Source: Candidatus Bathyarchaeota archaeon
Lineage (GTDB): Archaea; Thermoproteota; Bathyarchaeia; Bathyarchaeales; Bathycorpusculaceae
Reading direction: 5' to 3'
Assembly: GCA_003164295.1 (NCBI GenBank)
Contig: PLTA01000056.1
Span: 136,167-200,166 of the forward strand
DNA length: 64,000 nucleotides
A program made the translations under genes and the position numbers. The notes below the pieces were generated by a model. That model did not search any database and was not told the origin of the DNA. It saw only the letters and a list, made by a program, of their open reading frames with translations. Positions within the stretch are counted from its first letter, which is position 1. Each line of letters starts with the position of its first letter. Positions 1-9,655 of this stretch are shown piece after piece.

Positions 1-90
1 TACGGCATGGAGGTTGGTCCAGGCAGACGTGTTGCTATGGAAATTAAGCGTGCGGTTAAAGAGGGCAGGCTTGCGGAAGTAGTAACATGA
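1..90 (+). CDS. PurP-like protein, C-terminal end (partial)
   Basis: The window opens inside this gene; only the last 29 codons are present. The visible tail, with G-R-R-V-A-M-E-I-K followed by a charged stretch, matches the C-terminus of the next gene (G-K-R-I-A-M-E-I-K), so this is probably a PurP paralogue (formate-dependent FAICAR synthetase family). Its TGA stop overlaps the downstream ATG as ATGA, which indicates translational coupling. The tail is too short to tell whether the catalytic residues are intact. Confidence 0.7.
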   Translation, partial: YGMEVGPGRRVAMEIKRAVKEGRLAEVVT

Positions 91-1172
91 TCACTAATCA
101 AGACATAGCCAAAATAGTTGAGAAATATGACCAGAAAAAAATAGCCATAGGCACGTTAGGTTCTCACAGTTCTTTAAACATTTTCAAGGGCGCCAAAGAA
201 GAAGGTTTCCGTACAGTATGTATCTGCAAAGAAAAAGATGCCATAATGTACAAGAAATACCCGCTTGTCGACGAATTAATCATAGTAAAAGACTTCACTG
301 AGCTTCTAAATGAGCAAATCCAAGAAAAACTGCGAAAACTAAATGTCGTTTTGATTCCACACGGTTCATTCACCGCTTACTTAAGTACTGAAGAGTTAAC
401 TGACAGCCTTTTTGTACCCATGTTTGGAAATCGCCAACTGCTTAAGTGGGAAGCTAACCGTAAATCCCAGGAAGATTGGTTACGCCAAGCAGGGCTGCGT
501 TTACCGGCCACATTTAAAACTCCTGAAGACATCGACCGGTTAGTCATCGCGAAGTTGCCTGGGGCAAAAGGAGGCAGAGGCTACTTCTTAGCCATCTCGC
601 CAAAAGCATTTCACAAAAAATTCAAAGAACTGGTTCAAAGGGGCTTGCTGAAGGAAGAAGATTTGGCGAGTATCCACTTGCAGGAATATGCGCTTGGCGT
701 TAACGTCTACCCCAGCTATTTCAGCTCAATCGTAAAAGATGATGTGGAGTTACTTGCAATGGACAGACGCTATGAGTCAGCTGTAGATTCAATCGGCAAA
801 ATCCCAGCAGCCGAACAACTGGAAATAGAGGTTAACCCAACATATACAGTAGTTGGCAACTTCCCAATAGTGCTCCGCGAATCCCTGTTGCCAGAAATGA
901 TGCGGATGGGCGACAACGTACACAAAAAAGCCAAAGAGCTGGCACCGCCCGGAATCATTGGTCCCTTCTGCTTGGAAACTGTTATAACCGATGACCTGAA
1001 GATTTTCACTTTCGAAATCTCCGCCCGCATCGTTGCAGGGACAAACGTTGGCATTGGCACTTCACCATACGCTTATCTAAAGTACGGCGAAAACATGTAC
1101 ATGGGCAAACGTATCGCTATGGAAATAAAAGAAGCTAGAACGCAGGGAAAACTACTAGACATTTTAGCTTAA
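87..1172 (+). CDS. purP: PurP, formate-dependent FAICAR synthetase
   Basis: A 361-residue ATP-grasp ligase that in archaea makes FAICAR from AICAR, formate and ATP, replacing the folate-dependent PurH step of purine synthesis. The length equals that of characterised archaeal PurP. The N-terminal block I-A-I-G-T-L-G-S-H-S-S-L and the grasp-domain segments K-L-P-G-A-K-G-G-R-G-Y and P-F-C-L-E-T are family hallmarks. The ATG overlaps the stop of a preceding gene with a similar tail, giving a tandem purP pair. One copy may be the true synthetase and the other a divergent paralogue; which is which cannot be decided here. Cytoplasmic. Confidence 0.93.
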   Translation: MITNQDIAKIVEKYDQKKIAIGTLGSHSSLNIFKGAKEEGFRTVCICKEKDAIMYKKYPLVDELIIVKDFTELLNEQIQEKLRKLNVVLIPHGSFTAYLSTEELTDSLFVPMFGNRQLLKWEANRKSQEDWLRQAGLRLPATFKTPEDIDRLVIAKLPGAKGGRGYFLAISPKAFHKKFKELVQRGLLKEEDLASIHLQEYALGVNVYPSYFSSIVKDDVELLAMDRRYESAVDSIGKIPAAEQLEIEVNPTYTVVGNFPIVLRESLLPEMMRMGDNVHKKAKELAPPGIIGPFCLETVITDDLKIFTFEISARIVAGTNVGIGTSPYAYLKYGENMYMGKRIAMEIKEARTQGKLLDILA

Positions 1173-1246
1173 ACGAGCTAAAACTTGTGTTTTTTGGAAA
1201 GAAGAAAACTTCAACAACAACCCAATGCCGCTATTTTGTCATTGAT

Positions 1247-1284
1247 AGAAGAAGAACAAGGTGGGGTGTTGTTGTTCTTCTTCT
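1247..1284. terminator. Purine/pyrimidine hairpin between convergent genes
   Basis: A 13-bp perfect stem (AGAAGAAGAACAA against TTGTTCTTCTTCT) with a 12-nt loop lies between the convergent purP and kinase genes, where a two-way terminator is expected. The right arm is followed by CGACAGA, also seen after the similar hairpin near position 2600. This may be one copy of a small dispersed repeat. Confidence 0.5.
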
Positions 1285-1299
1285 TCCGACAGAAAGAAA

Positions 1300-2067
1300 C
1301 TATGAAAGGCAAAACTTAACCAAGCCCTCAAAGTTCTCTCTAGTTTTATTTTTCTTGTAAGCCCCAAGTACATCAATCAATTCTAAACGGTTTTTTCGTC
1401 CAAAAATTTCATCCAAAATCTTTGCTGCAGAGCTGTTTCCGCCAAAAAGGTATTGGCAAACTGCCGTAACATTTGCGACTCTTCGCTCTACGCTGGAGGT
1501 TTCAAAATCTACGATGAAGACTTTCTCAGTCTTATCAACAAGCAAGTGTTTAGGCGCTTTACTGAGTTCCCCATGATCCAAACCCGCCTGATCAAGCCTG
1601 AAACATTGTTCTAAAACTTGTCTCAAAACCAGTTTTACCAACGTTTTCTCTCTGTTTGTTTTCAGCCAATTAGGAAGCAAATACCCATCAATCAACTGCA
1701 TCAGAAGAAAGTTTTTACTTGCTCCAATCAATTTTGGCGCCACATCTATTGAATTTGCCTTGGACAACATACTTGCTTCATGGAGCAGGTCGGCTCGGTC
1801 AGCATCTGTTCTTCGGATTTTTACAGCCACCCTCTCCATATTGAGGTGTGCGATGACAACTATGCCCACAAAGCCTTTTCCCAAAACTGGAACCGGAACC
1901 CCAAACACACTGGCTGTTCCCGAAAACTCAAGAGCTGTAACGCTGTGGTTACGCAGTTCTTGGATGCGACATTGAACTTCATTTTCGTTGGGATTTGGAA
2001 AACACAGAACCGAAGCGTAAGGCTCTTGGATCAGTTGGTCAACTGGAATGATTATGGGTGTTTTCAC
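1300..2067 (-). CDS. Predicted atypical Ser/Thr protein kinase (COG2112-like)
   Basis: A 255-residue protein with a minimal kinase core. It has a glycine-rich loop near residues 62-70 (L-G-K-G-F-V-G-I-V), the ATP lysine K83 in V-A-V-K-I-R-R, and E97 as helix-C partner. A catalytic loop D-H-G-E-L falls at 164-168, and V-D-F-E, standing in for DFG, has D187. This pattern fits the archaeal RIO/Bud32-like families, closest to COG2112. The substrate is unknown. The N-terminal 50 residues are not kinase-like. It is monocistronic and converges on purP. Confidence 0.75.
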   Translation of the reverse strand: MKTPIIIPVDQLIQEPYASVLCFPNPNENEVQCRIQELRNHSVTALEFSGTASVFGVPVPVLGKGFVGIVVIAHLNMERVAVKIRRTDADRADLLHEASMLSKANSIDVAPKLIGASKNFLLMQLIDGYLLPNWLKTNREKTLVKLVLRQVLEQCFRLDQAGLDHGELSKAPKHLLVDKTEKVFIVDFETSSVERRVANVTAVCQYLFGGNSSAAKILDEIFGRKNRLELIDVLGAYKKNKTRENFEGLVKFCLS

Positions 2068-2191
2068 TGTCGGTTCCTTCTAGGCGATGATTACTACGTT
2101 GGCGAGATTATAAATTAGATTGGCTTGTCGAATTGGAATTGCAATTTTTTATGCGAATGCACTATAAGCCGGAAATCATCCATGAGTATAA

Positions 2192-2386
2192 ATGAAACTT
2201 AATCAGCAAAGAAGCCAAATCAAATCGGGCATTCGCGTAAAAATTATTTTGAAGCAAGACCAGCACAGCGGTAAGCTTACTGAAGGGATAGTTAAAGATA
2301 TCCTCACTAACAGCTCTACCCATCCTCACGGAATCAAGGTGCGACTTACAGACGGCAAAGTCGGCAGGGTACAATTGATACTTTAA
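2192..2386 (+). CDS. YwbE family protein (DUF2196)
   Basis: A 64-residue basic protein that matches the YwbE family along its whole length: I-K-S-G-I-R-V-K-I-I-L-K near the start, then T-E-G-I-V-K-D-I-L-T-N-S, T-H-P-H-G-I-K-V-R-L and a final G-R-V-Q-L-I-L. YwbE proteins form a small beta-barrel of unknown molecular function and occur in bacteria and archaea. The family has no membrane segment or catalytic motif. It stands alone on the plus strand, upstream of the TMEM175-like gene. Confidence 0.85.
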   Translation: MKLNQQRSQIKSGIRVKIILKQDQHSGKLTEGIVKDILTNSSTHPHGIKVRLTDGKVGRVQLIL

Positions 2387-2561
2387 CCCCACATCCGTCA
2401 GAATTAAATTTTTAAAAGCAAATAGTTAGGGCTTAAAGCATATGAACACGCATCATTTTGAATCTTATAGTTGACCTCTCTCCAAAAGATTAGAAAAGGG
2501 CTAACTCCGTTGCATTAAACTTACATTTTTTGGGAAGTTATTCTATTTGTTTTAATTTGAT

Positions 2562-2601
2562 GAAGAAGAAAGTCAGAAAAAACAACCTCATCTTCTTCTT
2601 C
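2562..2601. repeat. GAAGAAGAA / TTCTTCTTC hairpin in intergenic region
   Basis: This sits in a gene-free stretch of about 320 bases (2393-2711) that otherwise shows only AT-rich sequence. Nine purine-rich bases pair with TTCTTCTTC 22 nt later. The loop starts AGTCAGAAAAA and the right arm is followed by GACAGA. Closely related hairpins occur near 1250 and 21930. It may end the YwbE transcript. Confidence 0.45.
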
Positions 2602-2711
2602 GACAGACCCATGCAGGTATGCTCTTTTAAAATGTGATGTTCCTAAAGTGGCTAATCTGCAGCTTAAAGCTGAGGACATATTTAAGTTACCGAAAATTCA
2701 ATGAATAAACA

Positions 2712-3338
2712 GTGATGTTTTTGAGTGCTGTTTTTAGGAAGCGGGGAACTGAACGGCTTGAAGCGTTTAGCGATGGCATATTTGCTTTTGCAGTCACCTT
2801 GCTTGTTTTAAATCTCTATGACCCTACCGCTCGGGGCAGTACTAACCTTTTAAGTGGACTTTTAGGTGAATGGCCAGCATTCTTTGCATTCATCATCAGC
2901 TTCATAAATATTCTCATAATGTGGATAAACCACCATAACATGTTCAATTACATTAAGCGAATTAGCAGAGAATTTATGCTTCTCAACGGTCTGCTTCTCT
3001 TATTTGTCGTATTAACTCCATTTACAACCCTGTTAGTTTCAGAGCACCTTCTCGATAGCCAAGCAAACACAGCAGCCCTTGTTTACGCAGGCACATTCTT
3101 CATTATTGCAGTTGTTTGGAACTTTCTCTGGCACAACGCAACTCATTTTCACAATCTCATAAGTGAAGATGTCCCAGACGCTTGTGTGAAACAAATAGCT
3201 CGCGAATACATTATAGTACCCATTTTCTATGGAATAGCTTTTTTTGTAGCATTATTCAGTGCAGTTGCGAGCCTAATTATCATAGTTTGTGTTTCAATCT
3301 ACTTTGGTATAACAGTGACGGGCGGCGAACAAATTTGA
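2712..3338 (+). CDS. TMEM175-like potassium channel protein (DUF1211)
   Basis: A 208-residue integral membrane protein with about six hydrophobic segments, the size of one prokaryotic TMEM175 subunit. The first helix carries the diagnostic R-L-E-A-F-S-D-G-I-F-A-F-A-V-T-L-L, which in this family lines the potassium pore of a homotetramer. A later segment has M-W-I-N-H-H-N-M-F, also typical. Translation starts at GTG 2712 or the adjacent ATG 2715. Expected role: passive potassium conductance across the cell membrane. No operon partner is seen. Confidence 0.85.
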   Translation: MMFLSAVFRKRGTERLEAFSDGIFAFAVTLLVLNLYDPTARGSTNLLSGLLGEWPAFFAFIISFINILIMWINHHNMFNYIKRISREFMLLNGLLLLFVVLTPFTTLLVSEHLLDSQANTAALVYAGTFFIIAVVWNFLWHNATHFHNLISEDVPDACVKQIAREYIIVPIFYGIAFFVALFSAVASLIIIVCVSIYFGITVTGGEQI

Positions 3339-3684
3339 ATAATTTGTCAATCAGCTGACATATTCTTTCTGTTTGTATTTGGTTTCTATTTCGTTGAGTG
3401 TTAAAGCTGCTTCAAATATGATTGCATCTATCTTGTCGAATTCTTTTTTTACGGCAACTTTTATTTGAGTCAAAAATCCATTCTCCAATTAAGACGCCAA
3501 TTCGCCTGCAGATTCTGTTAAGCATAACATGCTGGAATATCGCAGACTATACTGTCGCTAATTTAATGACTCTCAAAATTGTTAATATATGTTTGTGTGT
3601 TCCTTTGCACTACAACGAACGGATCCGCGTCGAGTTTTTTGGGGTTATAAATTTAATAGGGCGACAACATAACTGAGATTCTGT
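3339..3684. other. Gene-free upstream region of the EF-2-like gene
   Basis: About 345 bases without a convincing gene. One open frame on the plus strand here has no family-like composition and is cysteine-rich by chance. The right end holds the promoter of the EF-2-like gene. Confidence 0.5.
3645..3653 (+). promoter_or_regulatory. TATA box for the EF-2-like gene
   Basis: TTATAAATT lies 44-52 bases upstream of the ATG at 3697, in a GC-richer context (GGGG before it). With the usual 22-27-base spacing, transcription would begin near 3675, leaving a short leader of about 20 nt. Confidence 0.5.
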
Positions 3685-3696
3685 TTGGTATTACGT

Positions 3697-5808
3697 ATGC
3701 CGAGATTCAAGCAGATTGCCCAGATACAGGAGCTCATGCCTAAAAAAGAGGTTATCCGAAACATAGGCATAATCGCTCACATTGACCATGGAAAAACCAC
3801 GCTTGCAGACTCCCTCTTGGCGGGTGCTGGGCTGCTGTCTACAGCGATGGCTGGTCAAGCTCGTGTGCTTGATTATCTTGAGGAAGAGCAGAAACGAAAA
3901 ATCACAATTAAAACAGCCAACATAACCCTGCTTTACAAAACCCCCGAAACCCCATACATAATCAACCTTGTAGATACTCCTGGGCATGTGGATTTCACGG
4001 GCAAAGTCACTCGAGCCTTACGGGTCATTGATGGCGCCGTGGTAGTTGTGGATGCAGTTGAGGAAATTATGGCTCAAACCGAAATTGTCACCAGGCAAGC
4101 CCTTGAAGAACGAGTCCGACCCGTGCTTTTTATCAATAAAGTCGACCGCCTCATTACAGAGTTGCATCTAAACGAAGAGCAAATCCAAAAAAAACTCGAC
4201 CACATAATCAGCAGCTTCAATGACCTCCTCGAACTCTACTGCGAAGAGCCTTTCAAAAACCAATGGAAAGTTAGCGGTTCAATTGGCAACGTTGCTTTTG
4301 GGGCAGCATTGTATGGTTGGGGCTTCACAATGAACATAGCAAAAGAAAAGGGCGTAAAGTTTTCAGACATAATCAACGTTTGTGAAAAAGGTGAAGGAGC
4401 AAAACTTTCCAAAACGTTGCCCGTTTATGAAGCGATATTTGAGATGGTAATCAAGAAGGTTCCAAACCCGCGAGAGGCCCAAGCGTATAGGATAGAGGAG
4501 ATTTGGGACGGGCACGTCAACTCGCCGATTGGCAAAGCATTGGTTGAATGCAGGGATGAAGGACCCGCCGTTTTTTGTGTAACAAATGTTTATTCTGACG
4601 ATAATAGCGGCACTGTAGCTACGGGTAGATTGTTTTCAGGTATAGTTCGTAAGGGTGATAAGTTGCATCTTGTTGATGCTCTATCTGGAACTGTGGTTGA
4701 GCAAGTTGCTATTGACATGGGCTCCCTAAGAGAAGAAGTAACGTCTGCTTCAGCAGGAAACTTGGTGTCTTTATCTTTAACTGGCGAAGTTAAGGCAGGA
4801 GAAACTCTCGTGGATATAGAGCATAAGGCTGAAATGGTTCCTTTTGAAGGCATATGCTACGTTTCCGAACCGGTTGTCACTTTAGCGATTGAACCTAAAA
4901 AACCACAAGACATTCCTATCTTACTTGATGGCTTGGAGAAGCTGGCAAGTGAAGATCCGAACTTAAAAATTACAGCGGATAAAGAAACGGGTCAGTACTT
5001 GCTCAGCGGCATGGGCGAATTGCATTTAGAAGTCGCCCTCAATCAATTAAAAACCTCGTGTGGCAATTTGCAGTTAGATGTTTCTTCTCCCCGAGTTGTT
5101 TATATGGAAACCGTTGAGAATAAGGGCACTTTGGCTTTAGCGAAAAGTCCAAATAAACAGAATAGTTTTTGGGTTCAAGTTTCGCCTGACGGAAAAGAAA
5201 TGGAAGAGTCAGCCAGTATCCTTTCAATTGACGAACATCGAAACGTGCTTTTAGACTGTAGCGGAAAAACAGAGCCTCTTTCTGAAGAAGTTTTAGAAGC
5301 TATCATTGGCGGTTTTGAGTTTGCTTGCAAGGCTGGACCTTTATGCGGTGAACCAGTAAGACATTTGAAGGTTGACTTGGTTGATTTCAAGCTAAGCGAA
5401 GCATTTGATTCTACAGAGATCATGCGTGGAGTAGGCAAAGCTGTTTTCGGGTCATTCCTGTCAGCGCAGCCAATCTTGTTAGAACCCATTTATAAAATAA
5501 TAATTACTGTTACATCTGAATTGACGAGTGAAACTACACGAATACTATGTAGCAGACGAGGTAAAGTTACTTCCTTTGAGCAAAAAGGTCTCCTAGCTGT
5601 CATTAGTGGCTTTATTCCAGTTTCTGAAACCTTCGGGTTCTCCAAGGAACTGCGTACAACAACTTCAGGAAGAGCTTTTTGGCAATCATTTTTTGACCAT
5701 TGGGAAAAGATGCCTCAAAAATTGATGTTGCAAGTGATAACGGATTTACGTCAACGAAAAGGACTCACGCCAGAAATTCCTAAACCCGAAAAGTTTTTGG
5801 AGCAGTAG
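3697..5808 (+). CDS. Divergent elongation factor 2 lacking the diphthamide histidine
   Basis: A translational GTPase of about 703 residues with all EF-2 domains. The G1 motif A-H-I-D-H-G-K-T-T, G3 D-T-P-G-H and G4 N-K-V-D are intact; switch I reads R-K-I-T-I where EF-2 normally has R-G-I-T-I. In domain IV, where EF-2 carries D-A-I-H-R-G (the H becomes diphthamide), this protein reads L-S-E-A-F-D-S-T-E-I-M-R-G-V-G, about three residues shorter and without the histidine (about 5390-5437). The domain V end (E-Q-K-G, S-E-T-F-G-F, G-R-A-F-W) is normal. ATG 3697 is preferred over an in-frame TTG at 3685 because M-P-R-F matches known starts. Either a paralogue beside a normal EF-2 elsewhere or the only EF-2. 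Confidence 0.88.
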   Translation: MPRFKQIAQIQELMPKKEVIRNIGIIAHIDHGKTTLADSLLAGAGLLSTAMAGQARVLDYLEEEQKRKITIKTANITLLYKTPETPYIINLVDTPGHVDFTGKVTRALRVIDGAVVVVDAVEEIMAQTEIVTRQALEERVRPVLFINKVDRLITELHLNEEQIQKKLDHIISSFNDLLELYCEEPFKNQWKVSGSIGNVAFGAALYGWGFTMNIAKEKGVKFSDIINVCEKGEGAKLSKTLPVYEAIFEMVIKKVPNPREAQAYRIEEIWDGHVNSPIGKALVECRDEGPAVFCVTNVYSDDNSGTVATGRLFSGIVRKGDKLHLVDALSGTVVEQVAIDMGSLREEVTSASAGNLVSLSLTGEVKAGETLVDIEHKAEMVPFEGICYVSEPVVTLAIEPKKPQDIPILLDGLEKLASEDPNLKITADKETGQYLLSGMGELHLEVALNQLKTSCGNLQLDVSSPRVVYMETVENKGTLALAKSPNKQNSFWVQVSPDGKEMEESASILSIDEHRNVLLDCSGKTEPLSEEVLEAIIGGFEFACKAGPLCGEPVRHLKVDLVDFKLSEAFDSTEIMRGVGKAVFGSFLSAQPILLEPIYKIIITVTSELTSETTRILCSRRGKVTSFEQKGLLAVISGFIPVSETFGFSKELRTTTSGRAFWQSFFDHWEKMPQKLMLQVITDLRQRKGLTPEIPKPEKFLEQ

Positions 5809-5810
5809 CA

Positions 5811-6671
5811 TTGCAGCTTGACGTCAAGTTTGATTTGGATTTTTCTCTTTGCTGTGGGCAAGTTTTTAGGTGGAAAAAAGTGGGCGATTGGTGGTATGGT
5901 GTTGTTGGGGAAAACGTGTTTAAGATTCGACAATGCGGCTGCGAATTGGAATTTGACGGCATAGACGAAAAGGTTGTCAAGCAATATTTCGGATTAAATG
6001 ATGATTTAGAGCAAATTCAACGCTGTATTAGCAAAGATGATTATATTAAGCAGGCTTTGCGTCGGTTTGAGGGATTACGGATTGTTCGGCAGGTGCCTTG
6101 GGAGTGCCTCATTAGCTTTATCTGTGCAACCTACAAGAGCATAGCCGCCATAGAGCTGATGCTAAAGAAAATTTCTATCAAGTTTGGCGAAAAAAAAGTT
6201 TTTGACGGATTGGACTTTTACATTTTCCCAACCGTTGAGAAGCTGGCTTTGGCAAGTGAGAATGGGCTACGGGAGTGTGGTTTAGGTTACAGGGCTAAGT
6301 ATGTTCAGGCAACTGCTAAAAAAATCTGGGATAAAAAAATTGACCTTGAGTTCTTGAAAAGCTTGCCGTATTTAGATACAAGAAAAAAACTTGTGGAATT
6401 TCCAGGTGTAGGCTTGAAGGTGGCTGATTGTGTGTCGCTTTTTTCACTTGAGAAAATGGAGGCTTTTCCCGTTGATGTTTGGGTTAAACGCATAGTCCTA
6501 AAGCATTATACAGACCAGCTTCCAGAAGAATTCGTTAAAAAATTGTCAAGCCACGATTCCTTAACAAATGGCGAATACGAAAAAGTTAACGCTTTTGGCA
6601 GAAGCTACTTTGGAGCATATGCAGGTTACGCTCAAGAATACCTCTTTCACCACGAAAGAACCCAGCGGTAA
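5811..6671 (+). CDS. 8-oxoguanine DNA glycosylase, Ogg1-like
   Basis: A 286-residue helix-hairpin-helix DNA glycosylase/lyase that excises 8-oxoguanine. Eukaryotic OGG1-type landmarks are present in order: S-L-C-C-G-Q-V-F-R-W near residue 12, R-Q-V-P-W-E-C-L-I-S-F-I-C-A near 93, L-G-Y-R-A-K-Y-V near 158, and the hairpin P-G-V-G-L-K-V-A-D-C with catalytic lysine K203, followed by P-V-D-V with the catalytic aspartate D222. It starts with TTG two bases after the EF-2-like stop, so the two are probably co-transcribed. Confidence 0.88.
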   Translation: MQLDVKFDLDFSLCCGQVFRWKKVGDWWYGVVGENVFKIRQCGCELEFDGIDEKVVKQYFGLNDDLEQIQRCISKDDYIKQALRRFEGLRIVRQVPWECLISFICATYKSIAAIELMLKKISIKFGEKKVFDGLDFYIFPTVEKLALASENGLRECGLGYRAKYVQATAKKIWDKKIDLEFLKSLPYLDTRKKLVEFPGVGLKVADCVSLFSLEKMEAFPVDVWVKRIVLKHYTDQLPEEFVKKLSSHDSLTNGEYEKVNAFGRSYFGAYAGYAQEYLFHHERTQR

Positions 6672-6752
6672 AGCCGTTCCGCTTTGGAACGGTTGTGTTC
6701 CGTAAGTAGAGCTAATAGACGCTCTGTCCCTGAAGAATCAAGTGGGTGAACG

Positions 6753-7824
6753 ATGAAAACCCTAACTAAACTAATCATATGCGCACTATTCTCATTCTTG
6801 ATAGGCGTTGCGTGTGCTTCGCCACTACTGGTCACCGAGTTAAAAATTACTCCATTTATAGAACATGTTCAAGGACCCACAGCGAATTATATAATCAACG
6901 CCGTTTACGCAAACTTTACAATCATAAATGAATCAGCCCAAATCTCTGAATATAGCGGTCCCGACATTGCGTATTACGTGGTTCTAAATATTACTAATCC
7001 GTCAAATATCAGTGCACAACTTGTGGACGTGGAATTCACTGCAGCCAGCAATTTTAAGAATGCATCAGGTTCCTTATTTATGTGTGGGGCTTCGGGGCAA
7101 GGTTATACTTTAGAGGGTGCATGGCTTGATGGCAAATATTATAACGTCACATGGACGAATGGTTCATGGCCTGTAATTGATGAAAACGGAAAAATTGTTT
7201 CCTCCACCGATTCATCTGGGGTGCCTAGTCATTGGATACAGGGTGTACTGCTTGATGACGTTTACGTTAACGGCACGTTAACCTATACTTACATGAACAT
7301 GAATGGAACCTGGACTGATGTTACTGGCAAAATTAACGTTACTCACCCATCACCGATAAGCCCATTTGGTGAGGCAGACGCTGTCGGCAGCGACACCATA
7401 GTTCAAGAACATTATGTTTTCGAGCCTAAACTCCCAAATGGTAGTAGGTCTACCGGTGATGCTTCGGCGCCATTTGTGACAAAGTACATTTGGACTGGCA
7501 ACGGACTTTTCAACAATTCGTGGGCACAAAATCAAACGCGTGATTCTCCTATCAGGCATATATGAAGTTAGGCAACCCTTTGAAAATGCCTCGGCTCTCA
7601 CTGCATTAAAGTCAGAAAATATAACTTTGCAAACCCAAATTATGGATGTGGCAGACGGCATGAGTTACCTAAACAACACAGTAATTGACACTTCTGCGTA
7701 TCCTACAGAGCAAAAACAAGTCTTACTGGCTCAGAATGGAGACAGTTACATCTACAATGCAATCCTGGGCGATAAACAGGTATTTCAAGAAGATCAATGG
7801 GGCGTAGAGGCCTTCGTAAAGTAG
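6753..7824 (+). pseudogene. Secreted protein, disrupted by one frameshift
   Basis: A signal peptide (K-T-L-T-K-L-I-I-C-A-L-F-S-F-L-I-G, ending near A-C-A-S) is followed by a beta-rich ectodomain with many N-x-S/T sequons. The frame closes at 7565, but coding continues in another frame from about 7530 (L-L-S-G-I-Y-E-V-R-Q) to 7824, so a one-base change near 7535 splits a protein of about 355 residues. The family is not recognised. The winged-helix gene begins 12 bases downstream, and a similar pair lies in mirror orientation at 9.6-11 kb. Could be an assembly indel rather than real decay. Confidence 0.6.
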
Positions 7825-7835
7825 GTGGCTTAAAC

Positions 7836-8330
7836 ATGACACATCTAAGCAATGAAGAATTAGAAGGAACAACTCTTTGGGTCTATGCATTCGTAGTTAA
7901 AGAAGCCAAACCAGTCGGTCCTCGTGAAGTAATGCGTGGCGCCAGCCTCAGCAGCCCAAGCACCGCATATCGACAACTGCAAAAACTAGAATCACTGGGG
8001 TTAATCCAAAAAAATGTTTACGGCGCATATATTGTTAAGGAGAAAGCAAGCGTCAGCGGCCACCTGGGGGTCGGCAGAAACCTGGTGCCCAGACTGATGT
8101 TTTATTCCCTCTTTTTCTTTGGGCTCCTAAGCGTTGAAGTTGCGATTTTGTTTATTCAATTTTTCTTTCAAGGACGAACACCTAGTTTAGCGGTTTTCTA
8201 TCTTATTCCTATTACCGTTGGGTCTGCGGGGCTCTTTTTGGCTGAAGGTATTATCATATGGAGACGAAACAAGCCTAATAATTCTGTCAAGAATGATTCG
8301 CTGGAAGAAAAATCAGTAACAAATGTTTAG
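7836..8330 (+). CDS. Membrane-anchored winged-helix regulator
   Basis: A 164-residue protein. Residues 1-75 form a winged helix (L-W-V-Y-A-F-V-V, K-P-V-G-P-R-E-V, S-T-A-Y-R-Q-L-Q-K-L-E-S-L-G-L-I). A conserved linker with V-P-R-L-M-F-Y-S follows, then two hydrophobic helices at about 95-115 and 122-145 and a basic tail. ATG 7836 is chosen because GGTGG lies just upstream and an in-frame start 13 codons earlier lies within the preceding gene. It is clearly paralogous to the protein at 9656-10108. It may read the state of the secreted partner and act on DNA from the membrane; that role is inference. Confidence 0.75.
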   Translation: MTHLSNEELEGTTLWVYAFVVKEAKPVGPREVMRGASLSSPSTAYRQLQKLESLGLIQKNVYGAYIVKEKASVSGHLGVGRNLVPRLMFYSLFFFGLLSVEVAILFIQFFFQGRTPSLAVFYLIPITVGSAGLFLAEGIIIWRRNKPNNSVKNDSLEEKSVTNV

Positions 8331-8801
<471 letters not shown>

Positions 8802-8830
8802 CCACAACATAACTTTAAGAGCTGCCGTGC

Positions 8831-9367
8831 ATGGGGGAAGCTAACTCGCAACAAAATAACGCTTACACCATTGCCAAATCCATCAAAAACAATCAGTTAC
8901 CAATCGGTTTGTTGCTGGTTTTTTTCGGTGTAGCTGATTTATGGTTTGTTATGCCTAACATGTATGCTGGGTTGGTGGGGGATTGGCATATTGATTGGCG
9001 CTCCTTCTACTTTTATATGCCCCAATGGATTTTTACTGTTCCCATTCTTCTACTGATGACTCTGGTTGGAACTTTGATTTTAGGTGTGTATAGCTTGAGG
9101 GGCATTAAGGCTGGAAGCGTTGACAATAAACAAAATGCAGCAATATTAGTAACCGCCTTAGGATTCACTTATCAAGTGATTGGAGCATGGCCGCTGTGGA
9201 CTCAATGGTATCCCTGGCAGTGGCAAGCAGAAATTGCAAGGTACGGGAACTGGCTTGTTTTTCCGCTTTTCATTGGCAGCCTCATTGCACTATTAATAGG
9301 AGCCGCCTCTTTGTACATTCACAGCAAAATATACCATAAAACACACGCTTCCTTGGAAACTGATTGA
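8831..9367 (+). CDS. Four-helix membrane protein of unknown function
   Basis: 178 residues with hydrophobic segments at about 24-44, 72-95, 105-125 and 145-165 and a tryptophan-rich second half (W-P-L-W-T-Q-W-Y-P-W-Q-W). The hydrophilic N-terminus has no signal peptide. It starts 27 bases after the encoded CCA of tRNA-Met and lies between two convergent secreted-protein/winged-helix cassettes. I do not recognise the family. Confidence 0.65.
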   Translation: MGEANSQQNNAYTIAKSIKNNQLPIGLLLVFFGVADLWFVMPNMYAGLVGDWHIDWRSFYFYMPQWIFTVPILLLMTLVGTLILGVYSLRGIKAGSVDNKQNAAILVTALGFTYQVIGAWPLWTQWYPWQWQAEIARYGNWLVFPLFIGSLIALLIGAASLYIHSKIYHKTHASLETD

Positions 9368-9655
9368 CTAAGTTATAATACGCTTTACTTCTTAAAAGGT
9401 AAGGAAATACAAAGGACTTTAAGGTTCTGCAGTTTAACTTGCAAATCGCTAGTAAAAAGTGTCCGCAATTTTGCGAACCTTAGGGGCAGAGTGTTTTTAT
9501 TTTTTCTTCCGCATTTTCTGTCCCAATTTTCACTACTGGCGCAACCCAGATAATTGGGGTCCCTTCAGCGTCATGATCAACGGAGAGGCCATATATAGTC
9601 TCTGTATTTAGCACTAATTGAAATGACAGGACTAATCTCTTTGTTGCCCAATTTG

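Noticed and set aside
1760..2118. Plus-strand open frames opposite the kinase gene
   Set aside because: Shadow frames; the kinase motifs on the minus strand explain the coding signal.
3422..3676. 84-codon open frame upstream of the EF-2-like gene
   Set aside because: No family-like pattern, random-looking composition, overlaps the EF-2 promoter, no start context.
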